A stretch of 64,000 nt of DNA from Spirochaetota bacterium (GTDB lineage: Bacteria > Spirochaetota > UBA4802 > UBA5550). The notes beneath the pieces are model-generated. The model saw only the letters and a program-made list of their open reading frames with translations. It ran no database searches and was not told the origin of the DNA. The position numbers were made by a program, and so were the translations under genes. The stretch covers positions 1 to 64,000 of the forward strand of contig JAGNKX010000011.1 of assembly GCA_017999915.1 (NCBI GenBank), in the 5' to 3' direction. This document shows positions 8,484 through 17,120 of this stretch, piece by piece; the first letter of the stretch is position 1, and every line of letters begins with the position of its first letter.

Positions 8484-8599
8484 ATTATATAGGAAACTCT
8501 GACCAGATCGGTAATGGCCCAATAGATATAACAGGTCTTATCTGAAGCATAAAAAGGCATATGTCAACTGTAAAAGTTATGGACAGAGGTCTTAAAATT
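8484..8599 (+). repeat. 116-bp direct repeat, copy B (right bracket of sugar block)
   Basis: Same orientation and near-identical sequence to 3510-3625. Its internal frame reads MSTVKVMDRGLKIR and then stops, so here the gene start carried by the repeat is not followed by a gene. The ceramidase gene begins 45 bases later. Confidence 0.9.
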
Positions 8600-8643
8600 A
8601 GATAAAATGGATCCTGACATAAATCCAAGATTCGGAGCCAAAC

Positions 8644-10743
8644 ATGAGAATTACAAAGCTAATCATTGCTCTTATTGTATCCATGATGGTTTTCTCCTGC
8701 CAGGGAGATACCGGTTCCAAGATGAAGGCGCTCTTCGGTATCAGCGGGAGCGAACAGACCGCTTTCACCCCGGTTACACCCGCGGCAAGCATCCAGGCCT
8801 CGGTGCAATCCGCGACGCAGTACATCGTCGGCACAGGCATATACGACGTGACCGGCCCAGCCGCAGAGCTCGGCATGATGGGATATTCCATGGTCGACCA
8901 GAAGACCTCCGGCATTCACACGCGGCTCCGGTCCAGGGCCTACATCATCGGCGACATGAACACGAACAAGCGGGTTGTTATCGTGAGCGCGGACATCTGC
9001 ATGATATTCCAGTCCGTGAAGCTCAAGGTCACGCAGATGGTCAGGAATGACCCGGAACTCGCGCCTTATTATAATGAAAAAAACATCCTTCTTTCGGGGA
9101 ACCACACCCACAGCGGCCCCGGCGGATATTCACACTATGCCACCTACAATCTTTCCATACTCGGGTTTGACAAGCAGAACTTCGACGCCATCTGCAACGG
9201 CATCTTCAGCTCCATAAAACGCGCGCATCGCAACCTGGAGCCAGGCTATATTTTCGTCGCCAGGGGCGAGCTCAACGACTGCGGCTGGAACCGCTCGATC
9301 AACGCATACAACAGCAATCCCGCCGCGGAACGCGCCCGCTACGGCTCCTCCACGGATAAGACCATGACCCTGCTCAAGATAGTCTCTGCGTCGACAGGCA
9401 ACGAGCTCGGCATGATCAACTGGTTCGCGGTACACCCCACGAGCCTGGGCAATACCAACACCCTCATCTCCAGCGACAACAAAGGGCTCGCGGAATACTA
9501 TTTCGAGAAAATGAAGAACACGGACTATTCATCCTCGAAGACCTTCACCGCGGCGTTTGCGCAGACGAACTCCGGGGACGTATCCCCCAACATCTACTGG
9601 GGATACCCCCAGGGCGGCGAATCGGATTTCGAACATATGGAGATCATCGCCCAGAGGCAGTACAACAAGGCAGTCGAGCTCTACAATTCGGCCACCGAGG
9701 CCCTGTCTGGCCCGATCGACTTTCGCCACACCTGGGCCGACTTCACCTCCATCGCAGTCGATTCAGCGTATGCCGGGGCCTCGGGATACACAACCTGCTA
9801 TGCGGCCATCGGGTTCCCCCAGATCGCGGGAAGCACCGAGGACGGCAAGGGCGTCGACCTGACCCACGAGGGAATGGCCTGGGGCGACGGATCGTGGCCT
9901 TCGTTCACGCTCGTTCCCGGCGACCAGGAGTGCCAGGCCGAAAAGATCATCCTGCTCCCCGCGGGGAGGATGACCCCCTATCCCTGGGTGCCTCAGACCC
10001 TGCCGATGCAGATCATCCGCATCGGAAACCTGGCGCTCATCGCGGCGCCCGCCGAGGTTACGACCATGGCGGGGCGTCGTCTGCGCGAAACGGTTCTCAC
10101 CGCGCTTAACGGCTCGGGCATAAACTGCGCGGTCATATCCACCCATGCCAATACCTACACCTCCTACGTCACCACGCGCGAGGAATACGCGACCCAGCAC
10201 TACGAGGGAGGATCGACCCAGTTCGGTCCCTATACCCTCGCGGCGTTTCAGCAGATATTCAATAACCTGGCCACGGCCATGAAAAACGGCGCCGACGTGG
10301 CGCCGGGCACGACACCGCCGGACCTCGGCAACGTGCAGAACACCCTGCAGACGGGCGTGGTCTTCGACGACAAGCCGCTGTTCAAGAGCTTCGGCGACGT
10401 GTATTCAGACGCATCTTCATCGTACACCCGGGGCGGCACGGTCAGCGTGACATTCTGGGGCGGGCATCCCAAGAACAACCTGCGCATCCAGGACACCTTC
10501 CTGAATGTGGAGCGCAAGAACGGCTCGTCGTGGGTGACGGTCGCTAACGATTGGGACCCCGAGACCCGCTACATGTGGAAGCGCGACGGCGTGGCGAATT
10601 CCAAGGTCACTATCCGGTGGAAGATTCCGGCCAATGCGGCCACGGGGCAGTACCGGATCCGGCATTTCGGCAACTGGAAGTCGGGATGGACCGGGGCAAT
10701 TTCATCCTATACCGGCACCTCGCGCACCTTCACGGTTAACTGA
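8644..10743 (+). CDS. neutral/alkaline non-lysosomal ceramidase, lipoprotein
   Basis: A 699-residue ceramidase that splits the amide bond of ceramide into sphingosine and fatty acid. A lipoprotein signal (MRITKLIIALIVSMMVFSC, lipid Cys19) places it at the outer surface or periplasm. The catalytic domain has GTGIYDVTGP near the start, the zinc site NHTHSGPGG, the nucleophile motif NSGDVSPN (Ser corresponds to Ser274 of the Pseudomonas enzyme), and AAPAEVTTMAGRRLR with CAVISTHANTYTSYVTT. A C-terminal beta-sandwich (about 570-699) matches the usual ceramidase tail. GGAG precedes the ATG. It is followed by a strong terminator, so it is probably a single-gene unit. Confidence 0.93.
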   Translation: MRITKLIIALIVSMMVFSCQGDTGSKMKALFGISGSEQTAFTPVTPAASIQASVQSATQYIVGTGIYDVTGPAAELGMMGYSMVDQKTSGIHTRLRSRAYIIGDMNTNKRVVIVSADICMIFQSVKLKVTQMVRNDPELAPYYNEKNILLSGNHTHSGPGGYSHYATYNLSILGFDKQNFDAICNGIFSSIKRAHRNLEPGYIFVARGELNDCGWNRSINAYNSNPAAERARYGSSTDKTMTLLKIVSASTGNELGMINWFAVHPTSLGNTNTLISSDNKGLAEYYFEKMKNTDYSSSKTFTAAFAQTNSGDVSPNIYWGYPQGGESDFEHMEIIAQRQYNKAVELYNSATEALSGPIDFRHTWADFTSIAVDSAYAGASGYTTCYAAIGFPQIAGSTEDGKGVDLTHEGMAWGDGSWPSFTLVPGDQECQAEKIILLPAGRMTPYPWVPQTLPMQIIRIGNLALIAAPAEVTTMAGRRLRETVLTALNGSGINCAVISTHANTYTSYVTTREEYATQHYEGGSTQFGPYTLAAFQQIFNNLATAMKNGADVAPGTTPPDLGNVQNTLQTGVVFDDKPLFKSFGDVYSDASSSYTRGGTVSVTFWGGHPKNNLRIQDTFLNVERKNGSSWVTVANDWDPETRYMWKRDGVANSKVTIRWKIPANAATGQYRIRHFGNWKSGWTGAISSYTGTSRTFTVN

Positions 10744-10766
10744 CAGGCTTTGCAAAAGCTTCAAAG

Positions 10767-10793
10767 GAAAGCGCCCCTCAGGGGCGCTTTTTT
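10767..10793 (+). terminator. intrinsic terminator after the ceramidase gene
   Basis: AAAGCGCCCC-TCA-GGGGCGCTTTTTT: a 10-bp GC-rich stem with a 3-base loop and a run of T, 24 bases after the ceramidase stop. Confidence 0.9.
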
Positions 10794-11080
10794 GTGCCCG
10801 CACATAACTTACTTGATATCAAGCGATCATATGGTGTTTTCCTGCATCCACCCGGTCCTGGCTCCGCCGGTGAGGATGTGACGCAATAGCTCTATCATAG
10901 AGAAAGGTCTACATCAGTTCCTACGCAGCCCTGCGGGGGGACAGGAGGGGGAATTCTCATCGCGGAGGGCCCGGCAACCCGAAAAAATGTACTTGCCATC
11001 ATCCATTAATTATGAATAATGTCTTGTCAAAGAAACCGCGGAGGCACCGGACCTCCCTGACACGAGAGAACAGAAGAACC
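10794..11080. other. leader region upstream of bactofilin, nothing identified
   Basis: About 290 bases between the terminator and the bactofilin start. It contains GGGGGGACAGGAGGGGG near 10937 but no frame of convincing length. The promoter of the bactofilin/yaaR/holB/ricT cluster must lie here; no clear -35/-10 pair stands out. Confidence 0.4.
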
Positions 11081-11446
11081 ATGGCACGAAACGCAAAATT
11101 AGCTGAAGATAATATCGTCAACAGCATCATCGGCGAAGGCTCCAACTTCAAGGGCGAGTTCAATATCAACGGCCTCCTCAGGATCGACGGCCACTTCCAG
11201 GGCACCATCGAGACGGACGGCAAGGTCCTCATCGGCCAGACCGGCGAGGCCATCACGGACATCAAGGCGCGCCTGGTCGTCGTGGGCGGCACGGTCCGGG
11301 GCAACATCTTCGCCACCGAGCGGGTCATCTTTCTGTCGACGGGGGTCATCAACGGCACCATCATCACGCCGAGCCTCATCATGGAGGACGGGGTGAAGTT
11401 CGAGGGCACCTGCACCATCAACAAGCGGCCGGAAGAAATGCAATGA
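11081..11446 (+). CDS. bactofilin (polymer-forming cytoskeletal protein)
   Basis: A 121-residue bactofilin. The core (about residues 15-110) is built from short repeating beta turns rich in G and I: GEGSNFKGEFNINGLLRIDG, HFQGTIETDGKVLIG, KARLVVVGGTVRGNIFATER, GVINGTIITPSLIMEDG. These form a right-handed beta-helix that polymerises without nucleotide and helps set cell shape or place envelope enzymes. I chose the ATG at 11081 because it gives the usual length; an in-frame ATG at 11012 would add a basic stretch but has no ribosome site. Its stop overlaps the yaaR start by 4 bases, indicating coupling. Confidence 0.9.
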   Translation: MARNAKLAEDNIVNSIIGEGSNFKGEFNINGLLRIDGHFQGTIETDGKVLIGQTGEAITDIKARLVVVGGTVRGNIFATERVIFLSTGVINGTIITPSLIMEDGVKFEGTCTINKRPEEMQ

Positions 11447-11889
11447 TCGAGATCACCGGGGCGCGCGCCCGAAAAGACGAAAAGGAAAAGATCACCAAGA
11501 AGGGAAAGCTCTCCTCCGTGAAGCACGGGAGCAAGACCTTCTCCTCTGAGCTGCAGAAGACCATGGCCATCGATATCGACGGCACCATCGACGAGCTCAT
11601 GGAGGACCTGAAAGACCAGGAAAAGCGCTTCCTCGATACGCAGTCCGAATACGACCTGCTCCGCTACAAGGCCCTGGTGCAGAAGATCATCAAGCAGATC
11701 CTCGCCGAGGGACTGCAGGAAAAGACCCTGAAGCGCAAGAAGAAGAACTGGGGCGATTACGTCATCATCGAGAAGATCAATACCAGGCTCCTGGACCTCA
11801 CCAACGCCATCACCAGACAGAACAAGGCCTTCAATCTCCTGAAAACCATCGAAGAAATCCGCGGGTTGATACTGGACCTGGTCTACTAA
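11443..11889 (+). CDS. YaaR-like DUF327 protein
   Basis: A 148-residue, largely helical, highly charged protein. Features include FSSELQKTM, DIDGTIDELMEDLKDQEKRF, YDLLRYKALVQKIIKQILAE and a C-terminal NKAFNLLKTIEEIRGLILDL. The pattern and length match YaaR (DUF327), which in Bacillus lies directly before holB and yaaT, exactly as here. The molecular role is not established. It overlaps bactofilin by 4 bases and sits 12 bases before holB. Confidence 0.8.
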   Translation: MIEITGARARKDEKEKITKKGKLSSVKHGSKTFSSELQKTMAIDIDGTIDELMEDLKDQEKRFLDTQSEYDLLRYKALVQKIIKQILAEGLQEKTLKRKKKNWGDYVIIEKINTRLLDLTNAITRQNKAFNLLKTIEEIRGLILDLVY

Positions 11890-11901
11890 GCTTCGCGCCC
11901 C

Positions 11902-12903
11902 ATGAACACCCTCGGCATCATCGGTCATACCCGTCAGCTGAACATCCTGGAGCTCCTCCGGGCAAGGCGCGGCGTGCCCGCCGCGATGCTCTTCTCAGGC
12001 AGGTCAGGCATCGGCAAGAAGCTCATCGCGCGGCGTCTCCTGGCGGCGCTCTTCTGCGGCGCCGGCGACCCTCCCTGCCTGGCGTGCCCGTCCTGCGTCC
12101 AGATCGCCGGGGGAACCTTCCCGGACATGATCGAGCTCCTCCCGGATGAAAAGGGGACCATCCCCATCGGCGGCGCCGACCGGAACGAGGCCGGCACCGT
12201 GCGGTGGCTCATCGACCGCCTCTCGAAGAAAACCGTGTCCGGGACCTATGGCGTCCTCATCGACGGCGCGGAGAACATATCCATCGGCGGCCAGAACGCC
12301 CTCCTGAAGACCATCGAGGAGCCCCAGGAAGGGGCCCATATCATAATCATCACCGCGAACAAGTCCCTTATCCTGCCGACGATCCTCTCCCGGTGCATGG
12401 AGCTCTCCTTCAACCCCCTGAGCGGCGGCGAGGTGCGGCAGGTCCTGGAGGCCTCGGGCGAAGCGCCGGCGGAAAGCGGCCTCGCGGCCGAGCTCTCCGG
12501 CGGCTCGGTGGAATTGGCGCTCCTTCTTTCCGATGACGCGGTACTCGGCGGCATCGGGACGCTCTGCGGCGAGATATCCGCCTGCGTGAACCGGGGGGAG
12601 GGCCTCGGCCTTGACATGGCCGCCATCCAGAAAAAGGCGGCCCTGGACCAGGTCCTCACGGTCATGGTCAACGCCTACCGGGCCATACTCGCGGCGGACA
12701 TCGGCGGGAGCCCCCTGGACCCGTTTATAGAGAAGCTGCGGATCGACGACAGGCAAAAGTTGGTCAAATTAATAAAAATTCTGCTTGCCCTGAGAAAAGG
12801 ACTTGCCAATAATCTGAACATCCGCGGCGCTTTGAAGGGAATGGTCTATGCCATTGACAGCGTCGACGAGCTCGGCCTGCCGCGCCTCGACCGGGCTGAA
12901 TAA
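11902..12903 (+). CDS. holB: DNA polymerase III delta-prime subunit
   Basis: A 333-residue clamp-loader subunit of the AAA+ fold. It has a P-loop GRSGIGKK (about residues 33-40), a four-Cys zinc module (CGAGDPPCLACPSC, about 52-65), the DGAENISIGGQNALLKTIEEP segment, and the sensor-1/SRC region LPTILSRCMEL. It works with DnaX and HolA to load the beta clamp. The C-terminal third is weakly conserved, as usual. The gene lies between yaaR and ricT. Confidence 0.88.
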   Translation: MNTLGIIGHTRQLNILELLRARRGVPAAMLFSGRSGIGKKLIARRLLAALFCGAGDPPCLACPSCVQIAGGTFPDMIELLPDEKGTIPIGGADRNEAGTVRWLIDRLSKKTVSGTYGVLIDGAENISIGGQNALLKTIEEPQEGAHIIIITANKSLILPTILSRCMELSFNPLSGGEVRQVLEASGEAPAESGLAAELSGGSVELALLLSDDAVLGGIGTLCGEISACVNRGEGLGLDMAAIQKKAALDQVLTVMVNAYRAILAADIGGSPLDPFIEKLRIDDRQKLVKLIKILLALRKGLANNLNIRGALKGMVYAIDSVDELGLPRLDRAE

Positions 12904-12939
12904 AAGAGGCGCCCCGTACGCAAGCAAACAGGAACCACC

Positions 12940-13815
12940 ATGGAAATATCAGCGGTAAAACTGCGAAACAGCTATCAGATACAATACGTCGACACGAACC
13001 ACCTCTTCGTTAACCAGAACGCGCTCTGCGTCGTCGAGACGGAGCACGGCATCGACATCGGCAACGTGTTCAAGTGCCGGAAAGCGTCAAACAACGCCGG
13101 CGTCGAGGTGAAGGGGAGGCTCCTGCGCCTTACGACCCAGGACGACCTGAAGCAGATCCCCGAGATCGCGGCCATCGAGAAGAACGCCTTCGACAAGTGC
13201 CGGGAAAAGGCTAAGGCCAAGAAGCTCGACATGAAGCTCATCTCGGTGAAGTGCCTCTTCGACCGCACGAAGATCATCTTCTATTTCGTGGCGGAGAACC
13301 GCATCGATTTCCGCGAGCTGGTGCGGGAGCTGGCCTCCATTTTCAGGACGCGCATCGAGATGCGGCAGATCGGCGTGCGCGACGAGGCGCGCCTGGTCGG
13401 GGGCTACGGCCCCTGCGGCAAGCAGCTCTGCTGCGTCCACCAGAGCGAGGAGTTCGAGCCGGTATCCATCAAGATGGCGAAGGAGCAGAACCTGAACCTG
13501 AACTCCCTGAAGATCTCCGGGATGTGCGGCCGCCTCCTCTGCTGCCTCGGGTACGAGTACAAGCTCTACAAGGAGATCAACAAGGACATGCCGGACCCGG
13601 GCGCACAGATCCAGGCGGGCGATACGACCTACACCGTCACCAACGTCGACACCCTGAAGGAGTCGATCCGCATGCGCCACAAGGACCGGACCGTGGAGAT
13701 CTTCAAGGGCGATCTCGAGATCAACGGCAAGACCTACATCCTCAAGAAAGAGATCGTGACCAAGATAGAGAACGCCGAGGACGACAACCACGAAGAAGAC
13801 ACGTATTCGCTGTAA
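12940..13815 (+). CDS. ricT: PSP1-domain protein RicT (YaaT)
   Basis: A 291-residue PSP1 protein. The conserved Cys-rich core is GGYGPCGKQLCCVHQ (about residue 152) and SGMCGRLLCCLGYEY (about 190), matching the cysteines that in Bacillus RicT help hold Fe-S clusters in the RicAFT complex, which affects mRNA maturation and phosphorelay. No ricA or ricF is visible here. A short C-terminal domain (from about 222, GAQIQAGDTTYTVTNV) follows. The gene lies directly after holB, as in Bacillus. Confidence 0.88.
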   Translation: MEISAVKLRNSYQIQYVDTNHLFVNQNALCVVETEHGIDIGNVFKCRKASNNAGVEVKGRLLRLTTQDDLKQIPEIAAIEKNAFDKCREKAKAKKLDMKLISVKCLFDRTKIIFYFVAENRIDFRELVRELASIFRTRIEMRQIGVRDEARLVGGYGPCGKQLCCVHQSEEFEPVSIKMAKEQNLNLNSLKISGMCGRLLCCLGYEYKLYKEINKDMPDPGAQIQAGDTTYTVTNVDTLKESIRMRHKDRTVEIFKGDLEINGKTYILKKEIVTKIENAEDDNHEEDTYSL

Positions 13816-13821
13816 GGATAT

Positions 13822-13975
13822 ATACCCTCACCCCCCGCCCCCTCTCCCATTTATAACTGAAGAAAGGAGAGGGGGAGCAGCAGGATGAACCCGCATACGA
13901 CGGAAACCCTCTCCTTTTTCCCGGGCTTAATGGGAGAGGGTGTCCCGATTCATCGGGACGGGTGAGGGGAACTAC
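13822..13975. repeat. intergenic inverted-repeat element between ricT and metG
   Basis: The outer edges ACCCTCACCC and GGGTGAGGGG are inverted, with inner arms CCCTCTCCCAT and ATGGGAGAGGG. A short hairpin GTCCCGAT-TCA-TCGGGAC sits near the right end. It is a non-coding dispersed repeat related to 127-279 and 19496-19533. Confidence 0.65.
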
Positions 13976-13989
13976 AAGGAACAATTCCA

Positions 13990-15927
13990 ATGAAAGACAC
14001 ATTCTACGTCACCACGCCCATTTACTACGTCAACGCGGAGCCGCACATCGGCCACGCCTACACCACGGTCCTGGCCGACTACATGAGCCGCCTCCACGCG
14101 CTCCTCGGCTATGACTCCTATTTCCTCACCGGCACGGACGAGCACGGCGACAAGATCGACCAGGCCGCGAAGACCCACGGCACCACGCCCCAGGAATACG
14201 CGGACCGCATCAGCGGCCTCTTCCGCTCAACCTGGACCGACCTGGGCATCGGCTTCAACGACTTCATCCGCACCACGGAGAAGCGCCACGTCGAGGTGGT
14301 CCAGCGCATCCTCCAGAAGGTCTACGACGCCGGCGACATCTACTTCGGCAGCTACGGCGGGTTCTACTGCGTCGGCTGCGAGCGCTTCTTCACCGAGAAG
14401 GAGATGGTGGACGGCAAGTGCCCGGACCACGACCGGAAGCTCGACTTCATCGAGGAGAAGAACTACTTCTTCAAGATGAGCAAGTACCAGGACTGGCTCA
14501 TCGGCCACATCGAGAATAACCCGGACTTCATCCGGCCGGAGCGGTACCGGAACGAGGTGATGGCCCTGCTGAAGAGCGAGTCCCTGGAGGACCTGTGCAT
14601 CTCCCGGCCCAAGTCGCGCCTCCAGTGGGGGATCACCCTTCCCTTCGATGAAAACTACGTGACCTACGTCTGGTTCGACGCCCTCATAAACTATATCAGC
14701 GCCATCGGCTACCCCGACGGCGACAAGTTCGCCAGATACTGGCCGGTCGTGAACCACATCATCGCCAAGGACATCGTGAAGCCCCACGGCGTGTTCTGGC
14801 CCACCATGCTGAAATCCGCGGGGATCGAGCCGTACCGGCACCTGAACGTCCACGGCTACTGGAACATGCAGGACACGAAGATGTCCAAGAGCCTGGGCAA
14901 CGTGGTGACGCCGAAGGCCCTGGCCGACCGCTACGGCAACGACCAGATGCGCTATTTCTTCCTCCGCGAGATGAGCTTCGGCAACGACGCGAAGTTCAGC
15001 GAGGACGTCATCATCGACCGGATCAACTTCGACCTGGCCAACGACTGGGGGAACCTGGTGAACCGCACCGTCAACATGCTGGGCAAGTTCTTCAACGGCG
15101 CTATGCCGGCCTTCGACCCGGCGGAGCCGGCGGAGCGCGGCGACCTGGCCGCCCGGTTCAAGGGCGCGTCGGCGGACTACATAGCCTTCGCCCGGAAGTT
15201 CCAGACGAGCGCGGGCCTGGAGAAGCTCTGGGAGTTCATCCGCTACCTGAACAAGTACATAGACACGAACAAGCCGTGGCAGCTGGCGAAGGATAACAAT
15301 ACGGCCCTTCTCTCGTCCGTGATGCGGAACCTGATGGAGGCGATCTACGCCATCGCCGTGCTCCTGTCGCCGGCCCTGGCGAGCTCAAGCGCGGCCATCA
15401 TCGCGGCCCTCGGCGCGGAGAAAAAGCCGCGCGACATCGAGAGCCTGGGGAGCTTCACCCTCCTGGACGCCGGCCGGACCGTGGGGCAGCTCGGGATACT
15501 CTTCCCGCGCCTGGAAAAGACGGCGGCCGACGCCGGCGAGGTGAAGAAAGCCGAAACGAAAAAGAAAGGAGAAAAACCGATGACAGTGAACGCCGAAGGA
15601 CTGGTTGATATATCCGAATTCGCGAAGGTGGACATCAGGGTGGCGAAGATCCTCACCGCCGAGCGGATCGAGGGCTCGGACAAGCTCCTGGAGCTGAAAA
15701 TAGACTCGGGCCTTGACGAGCGGATCATCATAGCAGGCATCGCCAGGTGGTATGACCCTGCGGCCCTCCCGGGAAAGAAGATACTCCTGGTGGCGAACCT
15801 GAAGCCCGCCACCATCTTCAAGCGCACCTCCAACGGCATGCTCCTGGCGGCGAAGGCCCCCGGATCGGACCAGCCGGTCCTCATCGAGATAGACGACTCC
15901 ATACCGGCGGGGGCGAAACTGGGATAG
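13990..15927 (+). CDS. metG: methionyl-tRNA synthetase with C-terminal tRNA-binding domain
   Basis: A 645-residue MetRS that charges tRNA-Met. The class-I signature is HIGHAYTT (about residue 17), the zinc knuckle includes CVGCERFFTEKEMVDGKCPDH, and the KMSKS loop is DTKMSKSLGN (about residue 296). The anticodon-binding helical domain follows. From about residue 540, GLVDISEFAKVDIRVAKILT begins an EMAP/Trbp111-type OB-fold domain that dimerises and binds tRNA. A charged linker (KKAETKKKGEKP) joins them. The next gene starts 3 bases after the stop. Confidence 0.96.
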   Translation: MKDTFYVTTPIYYVNAEPHIGHAYTTVLADYMSRLHALLGYDSYFLTGTDEHGDKIDQAAKTHGTTPQEYADRISGLFRSTWTDLGIGFNDFIRTTEKRHVEVVQRILQKVYDAGDIYFGSYGGFYCVGCERFFTEKEMVDGKCPDHDRKLDFIEEKNYFFKMSKYQDWLIGHIENNPDFIRPERYRNEVMALLKSESLEDLCISRPKSRLQWGITLPFDENYVTYVWFDALINYISAIGYPDGDKFARYWPVVNHIIAKDIVKPHGVFWPTMLKSAGIEPYRHLNVHGYWNMQDTKMSKSLGNVVTPKALADRYGNDQMRYFFLREMSFGNDAKFSEDVIIDRINFDLANDWGNLVNRTVNMLGKFFNGAMPAFDPAEPAERGDLAARFKGASADYIAFARKFQTSAGLEKLWEFIRYLNKYIDTNKPWQLAKDNNTALLSSVMRNLMEAIYAIAVLLSPALASSSAAIIAALGAEKKPRDIESLGSFTLLDAGRTVGQLGILFPRLEKTAADAGEVKKAETKKKGEKPMTVNAEGLVDISEFAKVDIRVAKILTAERIEGSDKLLELKIDSGLDERIIIAGIARWYDPAALPGKKILLVANLKPATIFKRTSNGMLLAAKAPGSDQPVLIEIDDSIPAGAKLG

Positions 15928-15930
15928 GGC

Positions 15931-16422
15931 ATGAAACTCGGGATCCTATCGGACACGCACAACAACATCGACGTGACGCGCCGCGCCCTGGACATGCTGC
16001 GCGGCAGCGGCATCACCCACGTGGTCCATGCCGGCGACATCACCTCGCCGAAGATGCTCTCCCTCTTCACCGGGTTCACGCCCCGCTTCGTCCTGGGGAA
16101 CGGCGACATCGACAGCGAGGCCCTGAACGCCGAGGCGGCCAGGCTCGGCTTCGGGCCCATCGAGGAGAGCTGCGTGTTCGAGGAGGGCGGCAGGAAGATC
16201 ATCCTCTTTCACGGCAACGACGTGCCCCTCTTCCGCCAGGCCGTGGCCTCCGGGGAATACCAGTACGTGATCAAGGGGCACACGCATATCTTCGAAAACT
16301 ACATGGCGGGCACGACCAGGGTCATCAATCCCGGCGCCCTCTACGGGGCGGATGAGTTCACCGTCGCGATACTGGACACTGAAACAGGCAGGGTCGAGCG
16401 GATACTGGTGGAGGCGGAATAG
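15931..16422 (+). CDS. YfcE/MJ0936-family metallophosphoesterase
   Basis: A 163-residue calcineurin-like phosphodiesterase. The metal ligands appear in order: SDTHNN, HAGDI, GNGD, FHGND and KGHTHIF. Small members of this family hydrolyse phosphodiesters with Mn2+ or other metals; the physiological substrate is usually unknown. It begins 3 bases after metG ends, so the two are almost certainly co-transcribed. Confidence 0.88.
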   Translation: MKLGILSDTHNNIDVTRRALDMLRGSGITHVVHAGDITSPKMLSLFTGFTPRFVLGNGDIDSEALNAEAARLGFGPIEESCVFEEGGRKIILFHGNDVPLFRQAVASGEYQYVIKGHTHIFENYMAGTTRVINPGALYGADEFTVAILDTETGRVERILVEAE

Positions 16423-16425
16423 GCG

Positions 16426-16605
16426 TCACCGATTGGGAGGCTTGGCCTCGGTGAAAAATTCGGCGCACTGGGACAGCCACAGGAGGCGCTGCTCCGGGGT
16501 AAGGCGGTCGAAGTCCGTGTGGCCGTCGAAGTCGGTGGGCGAGGCCTTGCCGAGGAGCCTTCTGAATTCCTCCATGTCCGCGCTGCCGTCTCTCCTAACC
16601 TTCAT
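16426..16605 (-). CDS. 59-residue protein partnered with a nucleotidyltransferase-like gene
   Basis: A short gene encoding 59 residues, starting MKVRRDGSADMEEFRRLLGK and ending FFTEAKPPNR. It contains DFDGHTDFDRLTPEQRLLWL and is acidic and probably helical. Its ATG overlaps the TGA of the upstream gene at 16602 by 4 bases (ATGA), with GGGAAGGG just upstream, so it is translationally coupled. No recognised family. The tight pairing with a nucleotidyltransferase-like protein suggests a functional partner. Confidence 0.65.
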   Translation of the reverse strand: MKVRRDGSADMEEFRRLLGKASPTDFDGHTDFDRLTPEQRLLWLSQCAEFFTEAKPPNR

Positions 16606-17120
16606 TCCCTTCCCTTCTCGATTATCTTTTCAAGGAGCCGTATGTCGAACAGGTCCTTGTCCCTGGGCGGATTGATCGCTTTCTTCATTTCCAGGAGCTT
16701 TTTCTTGGTCACGAGCTTTATATTCATGGAGCCCACCGACATGGTTTCCACGTGGTCCTTCAGCTTTTCGTAGGAAAAGCGGTCTGTCATGAACACGTCC
16801 ACCTGCCTGAAGGGATTCTTTGTGTCAATGAAGGAAAAAACCAGGGCATTCTTCTCGCTGATCATGGCCGCCCGCTTCTCTTCATCCAGGAGGGATTCAG
16901 CCGGCACCGGGGCCCGGGGCGTCAGGCCCAGCCTCTTCATGGCGCGGAGGAACCGCGCCATGTTGTCCCCCTCCATGCCGACGGACAGGTCCAGGTCCAT
17001 GGTCATTCGCTCCACACCGTGGAGCACCAGGGCCACGCCGCCGCAGATGATGAAATCGACGTTGTTCTCGTTCAGCGTCGTGATGATCTCTTTCAGATAG
17101 TTGTTCTTCTTGCTAAACAT
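16602..17120 (-). CDS. nucleotidyltransferase-like (AbiEii/MNT superfamily) protein
   Basis: A 172-residue protein with the nucleotidyltransferase pattern: IICGGVALVLHGVERMTMDLDLSV contains G-G and D-x-D spaced as in the Pol-beta-like active site, and VDVFMTD supplies a third acidic position. The C-terminal part (LVTKKKLLEMKKAINPPRDKDLFDIRLL) is typical of AbiEii-type and DUF6036-type proteins. I chose the ATG at 17120; a GTG at 17156 has no ribosome site. It is coupled to a 59-residue gene downstream. The pair lies against the direction of its neighbours, as an inserted unit might. Confidence 0.75.
   Translation of the reverse strand: MFSKKNNYLKEIITTLNENNVDFIICGGVALVLHGVERMTMDLDLSVGMEGDNMARFLRAMKRLGLTPRAPVPAESLLDEEKRAAMISEKNALVFSFIDTKNPFRQVDVFMTDRFSYEKLKDHVETMSVGSMNIKLVTKKKLLEMKKAINPPRDKDLFDIRLLEKIIEKGRE

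Noticed and set aside
13251-13856. Long plus-strand frame overlapping ricT
   Set aside because: It is an Arg/Pro/Gly-rich shadow of the ricT frame in GC-rich DNA. Similar long shadows over valS, metG, the MFS gene and the RuBisCO-like gene were rejected for the same reason.
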